From the IMG/VR virus record IMGVR_UViG_3300046167_000092, positions 1-55,743 of that record: a DNA stretch of 55,743 bases, one strand, 5' to 3'. Numbering within the stretch: the stretch's first letter is position 1; every line of letters starts with the position of its first letter. Position numbers and translations under genes: made by a program. This document shows, one piece after another, positions 1-5,660 of this stretch. The DNA comes from a virus. Below the pieces are notes generated by a model. The model made no database searches. It had not been told where the DNA came from and saw only the letters and a program-made list of their open reading frames with translations.

Positions 1-12
1 ATAGTTCTTCAA

Positions 13-276
13 TCAATTTAATCCCTCCACTTTATGCCAGTACTCATCAAGGATAAGTACTTCTTCAAAGTTATGTTTATAATCTATATTTAAGTCTTCC
101 CATTGTTCATAAACCTTTTGAGTTCCGTCTTTAAAAGTTATGTGTAGGTCTGCTCTTAACAAGTCCCAATCTTCTACCTTATCCCAATCAATACCTAGTT
201 CTTCTAAGTCCCAACTAAGATATGCACTGTACCTAGCTTCTATATACTTTGGTTTATCACTATCAACATTCATCAT
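13..276 (-). CDS. Conserved small acidic protein (left copy)
   Basis: An 87-residue acidic protein of unknown function. It has no signal peptide or membrane segment. The core, around residues 13-85, is rich in Trp, Asp and Glu (for example SWDLEELGIDWDKVEDWDLL). It is closely matched by the 89-residue product at 50244-50513, which has a different N-terminus (MMSDWIEG versus MMNVDSD). Conservation of the reading frame between two diverged copies supports a real gene. Its start overlaps the end of the small gene at 263-406, so the two are probably co-translated. No function can be assigned. Confidence 0.8.
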   Translation of the reverse strand: MMNVDSDKPKYIEARYSAYLSWDLEELGIDWDKVEDWDLLRADLHITFKDGTQKVYEQWEDLNIDYKHNFEEVLILDEYWHKVEGLN

Positions 277-406
277 TAACCTCCTCGCCTAACCATAGCT
301 TAGTTTCTATAGTATCTCCTATAAACTCCCAAACATAATCCCAATTAGTACTGTAATATTTGTTTAGTAATTCTACTAATTCTTTTTCAAATTCTTTACT
401 CATCAT
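263..406 (-). CDS. Small hypothetical protein, left copy only
   Basis: A 47-codon reading frame beginning with a double Met (MMSKEFEKELVELLNKYY) and ending GEEVNDEC. It has a good ribosome binding site (AGGAGGT-like on the minus strand, just upstream of 406). It overlaps the start of the next gene by 14 bases, as is usual here. The equivalent place in the right copy instead holds two other small genes (50503-50670 and 50667-50822), so this slot is variable. Function unknown. Confidence 0.55.
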   Translation of the reverse strand: MMSKEFEKELVELLNKYYSTNWDYVWEFIGDTIETKLWLGEEVNDEC

Positions 407-413
407 CTACCTC

Positions 414-1126
414 CTATGCTGTTTGTATTACAAAGCCACTCGTATCTTTACTTGGCTTTACCCTTTGCTTTTAGACCAACAATCACATTGCTCTTATCTA
501 AAAATCTTAAGTCTGTTTCATCACCATTGACTACCTCTCTACCCTTGAAATGTATAGGCATCTCACCATTGAATACAACTGCTATGTTGTAAGCAATCTT
601 GTCGAACAGATTGGCGTACTTCATATTAGCTTCTGAGTAACTCCATGTCAAGTGATAGTTTTTATGTTGCTTTACTTTTCTTGTAGGTATCTTGGTGTAG
701 TCATAGAACTGAACAGTCGGAAAGATATCAAAGATATTTTGTCCATCTATCTTGATTGTCTCCCATTGTATGTCACTAGTACCATTCAGTCTTATGCAAG
801 GAAGCTTATCTTTCTTTTCACAGTATCTTACAAACTTCATGATGTCTGTAATCAGGTAAGTCATGAAGGTATTCTTAGTCCTCCAAATACAAATTAGTCT
901 TACGCTTTCTAGCTTCTTGTATGACATTAGTGGTTTCACCCTTCTTTATAATGCCACCTCTACCTGCTGTATTTAGACAGGCTTCCTTGCACCCTGCAAT
1001 GTCTTGATAAGGACATATCTTAGTGTTGATTGGACTCAAATGCATGATAGCAGTTAAGTAATTACTTAGCTTATCACCCTTCATAACTTTAGGGTTTCCA
1101 CTAACGGTTAATAGTTTATAGCTCAT
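414..1126 (-). pseudogene. Broken left copy of the Cys-motif phage protein at 50830-51657
   Basis: The intact right copy is a 275-residue protein. Here an extra base near 876-884 puts a stop straight after NLYLED. A block of about 40 codons present on the right (between ...IQWETI and the FPDVQFYD-like segment) is missing. A second extra base near 455 shifts the last ten codons. The fragments still align well: MSYKLL..., CPYQDIAGCKEACLNTAGRG, then TYLITDIMKFVRYCEKK... and QFYDYTKIPTRK. It may be real decay, or consensus errors on top of a natural deletion variant. The missing block cannot be a simple sequencing error. Confidence 0.8.
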
Positions 1127-1401
1127 ATTTTATCTCCATTAAGTTAAAATTAAAAGGTAGTTTTTCAGTCCCGAAGATTACTACCAACTTCTCCAACAGC
1201 AACTTGAACTATAGGTTTTTATAGTGCCTGTCAACACTCGCAAATTGTGGCTTTGTTGTTTAGAGTCTGTACAAACCTCCACGCAAATGTGGGAAAATCA
1301 GACTTTTAGTGTGTTGGAAAACGGTTTCTAGCACTTACTCCAACTCTCAACCCATGACCACGTTTAAGGATTTTATGATAGGCTCGTTTAACACTAAACT
1401 T
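1127..1401. other. Intergenic region with a possible minus-strand promoter
   Basis: I see no convincing gene here. On the minus strand TTGACA (1229-1234) is followed after 15 bases by TATAGT, a plausible but short-spaced sigma70 promoter for the broken gene at 414-1126. The part nearest 1401 (about 1300-1401) is nearly identical to 52094-52195. The rest differs from the right copy, which carries two small genes (51659-51871 and 51868-52047) in this place. Confidence 0.4.
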
Positions 1402-1806
1402 TTATGCAAACAATCTTCTGAATGACATAACTAACCTAGCAAAGAAGCTGTTAGTTGTGTAATATTCATAGTCGTTTATAACCTCTAAAGTATCTTGAAC
1501 ATCAATGTTTGAAGCTACTTCAAGTATTTGCATACCTTTGTTATCCTTACCAAGAGGTGTTCGCCTTACAAAATGTAAAGGTCTACTTGGTTTAGGTTTC
1601 TGATTATATATAGATACTTTACCTGAATGATAACCCTCAAAAGTATCTCCTGTAGTAATCTCATGCCTTTCTTTACTAGCTCTAACTCTAGCAATATTTA
1701 CACCTAAAATATTTAGTTCATTCCAAAGTGTTTGAATACTTTGTGGTGCTTTTTCGATTGATACAACAGTTTTTGTATCTCTTTTTCCATAGACGATTTT
1801 CGCCAT
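1402..1806 (-). CDS. Conserved hypothetical protein (left copy)
   Basis: A 134-residue basic protein of unknown function, starting MAKIVYGKRDTK, with an SD-like GGAGATATATT before the ATG. It has no signal peptide. The C-terminus (about residues 120-134) is a short basic amphipathic stretch rich in Phe and Arg. The right copy at 52196-52600 differs at only a few residues (I/V, V/G and L/M near the C-terminus), showing selection on the frame. It is flanked on both sides by untranslated stretches of about 270-310 bases, unlike most genes here. Confidence 0.75.
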   Translation of the reverse strand: MAKIVYGKRDTKTVVSIEKAPQSIQTLWNELNILGVNIARVRASKERHEITTGDTFEGYHSGKVSIYNQKPKPSRPLHFVRRTPLGKDNKGMQILEVASNIDVQDTLEVINDYEYYTTNSFFARLVMSFRRLFA

Positions 1807-2115
1807 AATATATCTCCATATTTTTAGTTAAAATTAAGGTGCTAGTTGGTTTATTTACTACTCAAACTAGCAGAAAGAGTATTTCAGGACTGTTGCTCGG
1901 TTTATATTTGTTCTAGTTTATCCTGATTGCACAGTTTAATTTTACGATTTAACAGTAATCCCTAGAGACCAAGCGATATTATTATTGTGCTTAAAGTTAA
2001 AACAGTAATTCAGTTTTACTTTGCTACACCTTGTGCTTGATGTCCTATAGTTTACATCTTCAAGAAAGCATTTTTTAATTAAATAATTTATGCCTTACAT
2101 CTTCTCGGATTCGGT
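1807..2115. other. Intergenic region, partly conserved between copies
   Basis: No reading frame or clear RNA is seen. The part adjoining 1806 and the part from about 1945 to 2115 are close to identical with 52601-52883. The middle (about 1880-1944) differs in sequence and length. The conserved part is AT-rich with short inverted segments. It could be a leader for the gene at 1402-1806. Confidence 0.35.
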
Positions 2116-2322
2116 TTAGTAAATTTCTTTTGAATATACTAGTTTAGAAGCAGTAGCATCTTTTAAAAACAAATCTAATCTTGTTTCTTCGATAACTTCT
2201 TTTTCTAATTCCCAGTCATATCTTGTGCTATGAATAACTAAATCTCTACATACAAAACAATTTCCTTTGTTTATTGCTTTTACTTCAATTTTAGTTACAT
2301 CTGATATTCTAATCGTTGCCAT
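2116..2322 (-). CDS. Small hypothetical protein, strongly allelic (left copy)
   Basis: A 68-residue protein (MATIRISDVTKIEVKAINKG...) ending SKLVYSKEIY. The right copy (52884-53090) has the same length and the same ends but differs at roughly a third of residues, while the flanking DNA is almost identical. It lies downstream of a minus-strand promoter at 2368-2407. The two Cys of the left form (CFVC) are reduced to one in the right form (YLC). Function unknown. Confidence 0.7.
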   Translation of the reverse strand: MATIRISDVTKIEVKAINKGNCFVCRDLVIHSTRYDWELEKEVIEETRLDLFLKDATASKLVYSKEIY

Positions 2323-2367
2323 AGTTATTTCCTTTTAGTTGTTTAGTCTTAGTAGACCTGTTAGTTA

Positions 2368-2407
2368 ATTGCCCCACTACAATAGCAAATCCAATCGGAG
2401 TTGTCAA
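2368..2407 (-). promoter_or_regulatory. Sigma70-type promoter with shared downstream GGGCAAT element
   Basis: On the minus strand TTGACA (2402-2407) is followed after 17 bases by TATTGT. GGGCAAT (2368-2374) lies where transcription should start. The same arrangement occurs before 3227 and 3705. It should drive the gene at 2116-2322. Confidence 0.65.
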
Positions 2408-2429
2408 GAGGAATAGGGCATATAAGTAT

Positions 2430-2717
2430 TTAATGTACGATTTTTAAATGACTTTTATTATGTAATTTACTTTCTTCTTTATAAGCAAGTTTATCTTCTT
2501 CAGAAACATTATCCCAATCATTATATGATAAATAAGGATTTTCAATGATATCAAAAGAAACTTTAGCTTTAGCTACTATGCTTGTAAATTCTGTAATTAA
2601 TTCTAATAAATCTTCTTTATCTAAATTAAATAAAAGATTTTCATAAGCTTCAAAGCCTTCCATGTCTGAAAGTCTTGTAAACTCTTCTATTTTATCGAAA
2701 TATTCTATTGCTTTCAT
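2430..2717 (-). CDS. Small acidic protein, unknown function (left copy)
   Basis: A 95-residue protein, MKAIEYFDKIEEF..., mostly predicted helical and acidic, with no signal or membrane segment. It is identical to the product at 53198-53485. It lies 10 bases downstream of the gene at 2728-3003 and has the SD-like sequence AGGAGTAA. It is probably part of an early operon with the genes at 2728-3227, transcribed from the promoter at 3247-3286. Its size and location in the host-takeover region fit an early modulator, but that is inference from position only. Confidence 0.75.
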   Translation of the reverse strand: MKAIEYFDKIEEFTRLSDMEGFEAYENLLFNLDKEDLLELITEFTSIVAKAKVSFDIIENPYLSYNDWDNVSEEDKLAYKEESKLHNKSHLKIVH

Positions 2718-2727
2718 ATGTTTACTC

Positions 2728-3003
2728 CTATATTTTCTCTATGTTCCAAACAGTTCCCTGCTCCATAGATGTTTTGTTTAAATAATCAAAAGTTGACGTA
2801 ACTTTCACCCAACCAAATCTACCCTGATAAATCATAGACCTATCTTCTTTCATGTTGAAAGCTTGTCTAAACCTGTAACCCTTTGATTTAAGGTAGACTT
2901 TTGCCTTCTCCAAGCTATTAAACCTTACAGGTTTTCTTGTTTGAGAGTCGACAATTGTTGCCATGTTTTGTAATCCATTTGGATTTTCACATTTCTTTTT
3001 CAT
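2728..3003 (-). CDS. Small basic protein, unknown function (left copy)
   Basis: A 91-residue basic protein beginning MKKKCENPNGLQNMATIVDS. An internal Met at residue 14 is an alternative start. The middle (RFNSLEKAKVYLKSKGYRFRQAFNM) looks like a small alpha/beta domain, followed by a Trp/Gly-rich strand region (YQGRFGWVKVTSTFDYL). It is identical to 53496-53771. The SD-like GGAGGT stands before the ATG, two bases after the upstream gene ends. No family recognised. Confidence 0.72.
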   Translation of the reverse strand: MKKKCENPNGLQNMATIVDSQTRKPVRFNSLEKAKVYLKSKGYRFRQAFNMKEDRSMIYQGRFGWVKVTSTFDYLNKTSMEQGTVWNIEKI

Positions 3004-3005
3004 AT

Positions 3006-3227
3006 TTACACCTCCATGTAATTGAATTGGTCATCATCAATGACGCTGTTAGCTTCTAATTCTAAGCAGAACTCCACAGTATCTAAGTAGTCTTGTTCTA
3101 CAAGACTTTCATCAGAGCAGTCTATAAGTTCATCATGTTTTATTTCATCAAACCTAACTTCAAGGCAGTCAAGGTCTGTGTAATATTCAAGTTCATCAGT
3201 TCTTTGTTTTTCGTTGGCTATTGCCAT
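3006..3227 (-). CDS. Small highly acidic protein, unknown function (left copy)
   Basis: A 73-residue, very acidic protein (MAIANEKQRTDELEYYTDLD...). It is rich in Asp and Glu with almost no Lys after residue 30, and has no Arg after residue 25. Such acidic small early proteins can act as DNA mimics or protein inhibitors, but nothing in the sequence proves that. It is identical to 53774-53995. It is the first gene after the promoter at 3247-3286, with the SD-like GGAGA before the ATG. Confidence 0.72.
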   Translation of the reverse strand: MAIANEKQRTDELEYYTDLDCLEVRFDEIKHDELIDCSDESLVEQDYLDTVEFCLELEANSVIDDDQFNYMEV

Positions 3228-3246
3228 AATCGTTCTCCATTGGTTG

Positions 3247-3286
3247 ATTGCCCTATCACATTAATCGATTGGACAAGAGTTGTCAA
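3247..3286 (-). promoter_or_regulatory. Sigma70-type promoter with GGGCAAT element
   Basis: On the minus strand TTGACA (3281-3286) and ACTC are followed after 17 bases by TAATGT, a weak -10. GGGCAAT (3247-3253) lies 27 bases below the -35. It is likely the promoter of the small gene set 3227-2430. Confidence 0.6.
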
Positions 3287-3295
3287 GTGAAAGTA

Positions 3296-3332
3296 CACAT
3301 GTAAAGCATAAACATAAAATACTTTACATGTG
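3296..3332. repeat. Inverted repeat of the ACATGTAAAG motif
   Basis: CACATGTAAAG (3296-3306) and its exact reverse complement CTTTACATGTG (3322-3332) flank a 15-base AT-rich spacer. It sits between the end of the gene at 3349-3705 and the promoter at 3247-3286. There is no T-run, so an operator is more likely than a terminator. It is repeated identically near 54064-54100. Confidence 0.7.
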
Positions 3333-3348
3333 ATGTATAAATAAATAT

Positions 3349-3705
3349 TTACCAAGACAGTCTGCTTGGCTCATAGTTGAAATCTTTAGGGTTACTTGTA
3401 AAACCATAATCTTTCCACCATGCTCTAGGTCTTGAATACTTACCTGTTTCATTATAAACTTTGCAGGAAGCATCAGTCATTGAGTCTCTACGCCATTGAA
3501 GAAACGCATGAACTTTGAATTTTTGTAAAGACATTCTCACTTTGTGAGCATTTGACCTCATTGTCACCCATTTTCTGCCTACTTTTATTTCATAACCACG
3601 ATAACCATACTTTCCATGAAAGTTTGTGTAGAAATGGTCAGACATTTGAGGGTTTAAAAGCCTTTCCATACGAGTTTCGCTAATTGCATTTACTAGATTT
3701 TCCAT
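3349..3705 (-). CDS. Basic hypothetical protein (left copy)
   Basis: A 118-residue basic protein rich in Arg, Lys, Trp and Tyr, with clusters such as KYGYRGYEIKVGRKW and the C-terminal PRAWWKDYGF. The composition would suit nucleic-acid binding, but no named fold is recognised. The right copy (54117-54473) differs in scattered residues in the first half (Q/K, H/V, A/V, S/P, Q/A) and is identical in the second. It is the first leftward gene after the promoter at 3757-3797. Confidence 0.75.
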   Translation of the reverse strand: MENLVNAISETRMERLLNPQMSDHFYTNFHGKYGYRGYEIKVGRKWVTMRSNAHKVRMSLQKFKVHAFLQWRRDSMTDASCKVYNETGKYSRPRAWWKDYGFTSNPKDFNYEPSRLSW

Positions 3706-4082
3706 ATATTTCCTGTGAACTCAATAGTTCGGTTGAAGCAGTCAGCGACATTGCTGATTGCCCCAATAAGCTTAGAGCCTGTTTTTGGAGTTGTCAAGAA
3801 GGAAAGCACAGGTAAACATGTTCTAACAGGCATACATGTAAATACAAACTTTATGTGATTTCTAATGTAAATTATTTACATGTTTATGCGTAAAGTTTCG
3901 CCCTGCCATCAAGGGTCAGATGTAAAGATTTTACACACACAGCACATGTAAAGCTTACGTGTAGGCGATTTGGAACTGCTGGTCTACTTTTTTGAGGTCA
4001 GATTTAGGGCAAAATAAATTATCACGCCTGTTGTCGCAGGAAGAATATTATTCTACGCAGGACAATCGCACATGTAATTAAT
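3706..4082. promoter_or_regulatory. Regulatory region with repeated ACATGTAAA motifs
   Basis: No gene is seen in this 377-base stretch. The motif ACATGTAAA, its reverse TTTACATGT, or close variants occur repeatedly, near 3813, 3832, 3863-3880, 3920 and 3947, with a further variant near 4071. Related copies form the inverted repeat at 3296-3332. GATGTAAAG-AT-TTTACAC and ATGTAAATTATTTACAT are local palindromes built from it. Iterons, or operators for an early regulator, are the likeliest reading. The region is largely conserved at 54474-54850. Confidence 0.6.
3757..3797 (-). promoter_or_regulatory. Sigma70-type promoter with GGGCAAT element
   Basis: TTGACA (3792-3797 on the minus strand) is followed after 17 bases by a weak TAAGCT, and GGGCAAT (3757-3763) lies downstream, 28 bases below the -35. 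It should drive the gene at 3349-3705. The -10 is poor, so an activator may be needed. Confidence 0.55.
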
Positions 4083-4112
4083 TTGCAATTTTCGGAAAAC
4101 TGTGAGTACAAT
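4083..4112 (+). promoter_or_regulatory. Probable sigma70 promoter for the short rightward transcript
   Basis: TTGCAA (4083-4088) and TACAAT (4107-4112) are separated by 18 bases. Both boxes are unchanged in the right copy (54852-54881). Transcription would start near 4119 and end at the terminator 4470-4493, giving an RNA of about 370 bases. Confidence 0.6.
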
Positions 4113-4232
4113 GTTTCGGCAAATCAATGTCGGTTTGCACAAATAGTCCCTTGGACTAAGGATGTTTTTATCAAAAATTCAACTCAAACTACGTTTACTC
4201 CTACTAACCCTAAAGCTAAAGCTTCCTACGGA

Positions 4233-4448
4233 ATGGTCAGAAAGATTGCTTCGCAGTTCAGCAAAGCTGAGAAGTGTCCAAAGGACATCAAATGGGGAAC
4301 TATTCATGGTCATTTCTTACAGAAATTAAATGACACAAAGTCTCCATTGACCCAAGGTCAAGTAGTTAAAATCTTAGCTATGAAGTCCTTGCCTTCGGCA
4401 GACTTGAAGGCTATGCGTTCTTACAAGAAACTTGTAAGTCTTGCATAG
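4233..4448 (+). CDS. Small basic protein of unknown function (left copy), start uncertain
   Basis: From this Met the frame encodes 71 residues (MVRKIASQFSKAEKCPKDIK...), basic and probably helical. The frame is open further upstream in this copy to a TTG at 4083. That TTG lies inside the -35 box, and the right copy has an in-frame stop (TAA at 54909-54911) after ...CRFA, so the long form is not conserved. No strong SD precedes 4233. Nucleotide identity between the copies is nearly complete, so an RNA function is also possible. It could be a small regulator transcribed from 4083-4112. No family recognised. Confidence 0.5.
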   Translation: MVRKIASQFSKAEKCPKDIKWGTIHGHFLQKLNDTKSPLTQGQVVKILAMKSLPSADLKAMRSYKKLVSLA

Positions 4449-4469
4449 TAGCTAAAGCTACTCACTAAG

Positions 4470-4493
4470 AAGACCCTTCGGGGTCTTTTTTTT
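4470..4493 (+). terminator. Rho-independent terminator
   Basis: AAGACCC, a TTCG tetraloop and GGGTCTT form a 7-bp stem followed by eight T's. It ends the rightward transcript carrying the gene at 4233-4448. The same element stands at 55239-55262. Confidence 0.92.
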
Positions 4494-4957
4494 GGCCTAA
4501 AATAACCTAAAGTCTTTAAAAGACTTCAACACATACAGAGACTTTGAAAGTCTCCCTAATAGGCCGTCAATTGTTTTCAGCACCCAAATCATAGATTTGT
4601 CCTACGGAAACACACATACACCCTACACAGCATAACAAGTTCACAGGAAGCTTTATAAGCTTTCCTAGGCTCTTGTTTACATGAGGTGAAGGTTATCATC
4701 AACCATAGGTTGAAAAGCTTTGTAATGGCTTTAGAATGCTGTATAGCTTGGTAAACTCTGTAGAGTTTGTAGAGTTATAGAATAGACGTATATTTTCTAT
4801 GAAAATCTTGGAAACTTCAGAGAACTCTTAAGCCTTTGGCTTAGACTTGGTAGATTTTGGTAAGTTCTGTAGAGTCTTTAAAGTCTAGTAAGACTTTAAG
4901 TTGGGAATAATTTCATTAGCTTGGTAAACTCTATAGAGTTTAGTAGGGGAGGCAAGA

Positions 4958-4984
4958 CCCACCCACCCCCACCCATATATATAT
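4958..4984 (-). other. G-quadruplex motif next to an AT run
   Basis: On the minus strand the bases 4974-4958 read GGGTGGGGGTGGGTGGG, four G-tracts with single-base loops, a pattern known to form very stable parallel quadruplexes. It is followed on the plus strand by alternating AT (4975-4984). The right end of the contig (55743) stops exactly at the last base of this motif. It lies downstream of the leftward promoter at 5148-5176, so the RNA from there would carry the G-rich strand. Confidence 0.75.
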
Positions 4985-5060
4985 ACTAATGCTTATACAT
5001 TTTTAGGGAATTTGAGTTGGAAACTTCACAGAGCTTTTCTCTCTTTATAGAGAGCTAATT

Positions 5061-5098
5061 GTTTGTTCGGGTTCGGTAGGTTTGTTCGGGTTCAATAG
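5061..5098 (+). repeat. 19-bp tandem direct repeat, two copies
   Basis: GTTTGTTCGGGTTCGGTAG (5061-5079) is repeated directly as GTTTGTTCGGGTTCAATAG (5080-5098), differing at two bases. It lies in the non-coding hub just downstream of the leftward promoter. It may be a protein binding site. Confidence 0.75.
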
Positions 5099-5147
5099 GT
5101 CTAGAATGACCATGAGGATATGTTTCAACCCCGGCACACTTAATGTT

Positions 5148-5176
5148 ATTATATAGTTCAGAATCACTTTTGTCAA
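5148..5176 (-). promoter_or_regulatory. Perfect consensus sigma70 promoter, leftward
   Basis: On the minus strand TTGACA (5171-5176), 17 bases and TATAAT (5148-5153) match consensus exactly. The transcript would start near 5141 and run through the 19-bp repeat, the quadruplex and the hairpin array, antisense to 4233-4448. The first leftward gene lies more than 1.4 kb away. It may make a long structured RNA. Confidence 0.8.
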
Positions 5177-5202
5177 GTCTTTCGTAAAATATTTCTAAAA
5201 GC

Positions 5203-5231
5203 TTGACAAACTCTATATAAACCTCTATAAT
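5203..5231 (+). promoter_or_regulatory. Perfect consensus sigma70 promoter for the packaging and late operon
   Basis: TTGACA (5203-5208), a 17-base spacer and TATAAT (5226-5231) match consensus exactly. The expected first base of the RNA, seven bases on, is the A of the ATG at 5238, so the message is probably leaderless. Its -35 box lies 26 bases from that of the opposite promoter. Confidence 0.85.
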
Positions 5232-5237
5232 ATCCGT

Positions 5238-5660
5238 ATGTCTTTACCATCAACAACTAAAAGAAAACTGACAGAAAAACAAGAGAACTTCCTTAATAAT
5301 CTCATAGAGACTAAAGGAAACCTCAAACTTTCAGCCGAACTTGCAGGGTATTCAGGCAATCACTACCAAGTTATACAATCACTTAAACAGGAAATAGTAG
5401 ATTTAGCCAGTGACGTACTTGCAAGGGAAGCCCCTTTAGCTGCCTTTAAACTTGTTGAGGTCTTACAGAGTGACAAAGCATTGCCACAAGCAAATGTAAA
5501 GTTACAAGCTGCACAGACCATTCTAGATAGAGTTGGTTTAGGTAAGAAAGAAAGATTAGATGTGAATCATAATGTTAGTGGTGGTATTTTTATACTACCT
5601 GAAAAACAAACAATTGATGTTGAAGCAGAGGATGCTAGTTATGAAACTTTGGATAACTGA
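5238..5660 (+). CDS. terS: Terminase small subunit
   Basis: A 140-residue protein with an N-terminal helix-turn-helix-like region typical of phage small terminases: LTEKQENFLNNLIETKGNLK then SAELAGYS (residues 11-40). A helical oligomerisation part (about 55-105) and an acidic tail follow. It should bind the packaging site and hand DNA to the large subunit at 6801-8594. It starts at the predicted transcription start, so the mRNA is probably leaderless; no SD stands before the ATG. Its 3' end overlaps the next gene by 20 bases. Assignment rests on the motif pattern plus its position upstream of terL. Confidence 0.8.
   Translation: MSLPSTTKRKLTEKQENFLNNLIETKGNLKLSAELAGYSGNHYQVIQSLKQEIVDLASDVLAREAPLAAFKLVEVLQSDKALPQANVKLQAAQTILDRVGLGKKERLDVNHNVSGGIFILPEKQTIDVEAEDASYETLDN

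Larger units (their letters stand above)
1..4974. repeat. Left copy of diverged terminal duplication
   Basis: This stretch reappears in the same orientation at 50232-55743. The offset is 50231 at the left end and 50769 from about 2116 onward, the change being due to indels. Long blocks, such as the genes at 2430-3227, encode identical proteins. Others, such as 2116-2322, are strongly diverged. The last base of the window corresponds to position 4974, so the contig overlaps its own start and the unit length is about 50.77 kb. A true packaged terminal repeat should be identical at both ends. The divergence therefore suggests a composite of two strains, or a real tandem duplication that has drifted. 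Confidence 0.93.
4420..5054. repeat. Dense array of short perfect hairpins
   Basis: Inverted repeats follow one another here. Those seen are 4420-4438 (8-bp arms), 4448-4461, 4470-4487 (the terminator), 4510-4526 (8+1+8), 4538-4554 (8+1+8), 4585-4599, 4634-4677 (AACAAG/CTTGTT enclosing a hairpin at 4645-4666), 4700-4712, 4753-4768 (7+2+7), 4829-4843 (6+3+6), 4878-4899 (9+4+9), 4926-4941 (16-bp palindrome) and 5039-5054 (6+4+6). Most lie outside any gene. The array recurs up to 55743. It could be a structured RNA read leftward from the promoter at 5148, processing sites, or an origin. Confidence 0.8.
4494..5237. other. Long non-coding hub, candidate origin
   Basis: No convincing gene lies between the terminator and the small terminase gene. 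In order the region holds most of the hairpin array, the G-quadruplex motif and AT run, the 19-bp repeat, and two divergent consensus promoters. Clustered inverted repeats, an AT-rich stretch and direct repeats between divergent operons are usual marks of phage origins and control regions. That role is inferred. Confidence 0.5.

Noticed and set aside
3093-3290. Plus-strand frame opposite the acidic gene at 3006-3227 (also at 53861)
   Set aside because: It has hydrophobic, Phe-rich text typical of the complement of an acidic gene, covers the promoter, and has no SD.
4145-4317. A frame beginning at the ATG after AAGG within the short rightward transcript
   Set aside because: It has a better SD than the chosen gene, but its product is a Leu/Arg-rich run unlike a natural protein.
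1-4974. A simple direct terminal repeat as in T7
   Set aside because: The two copies differ by whole genes and diverged alleles, so they are not a faithful packaged repeat.
5061-5098. CRISPR-like array from the repeated GTTTGTTCGGGTTC
   Set aside because: Only two copies directly adjoining, with no spacers and no cas genes.
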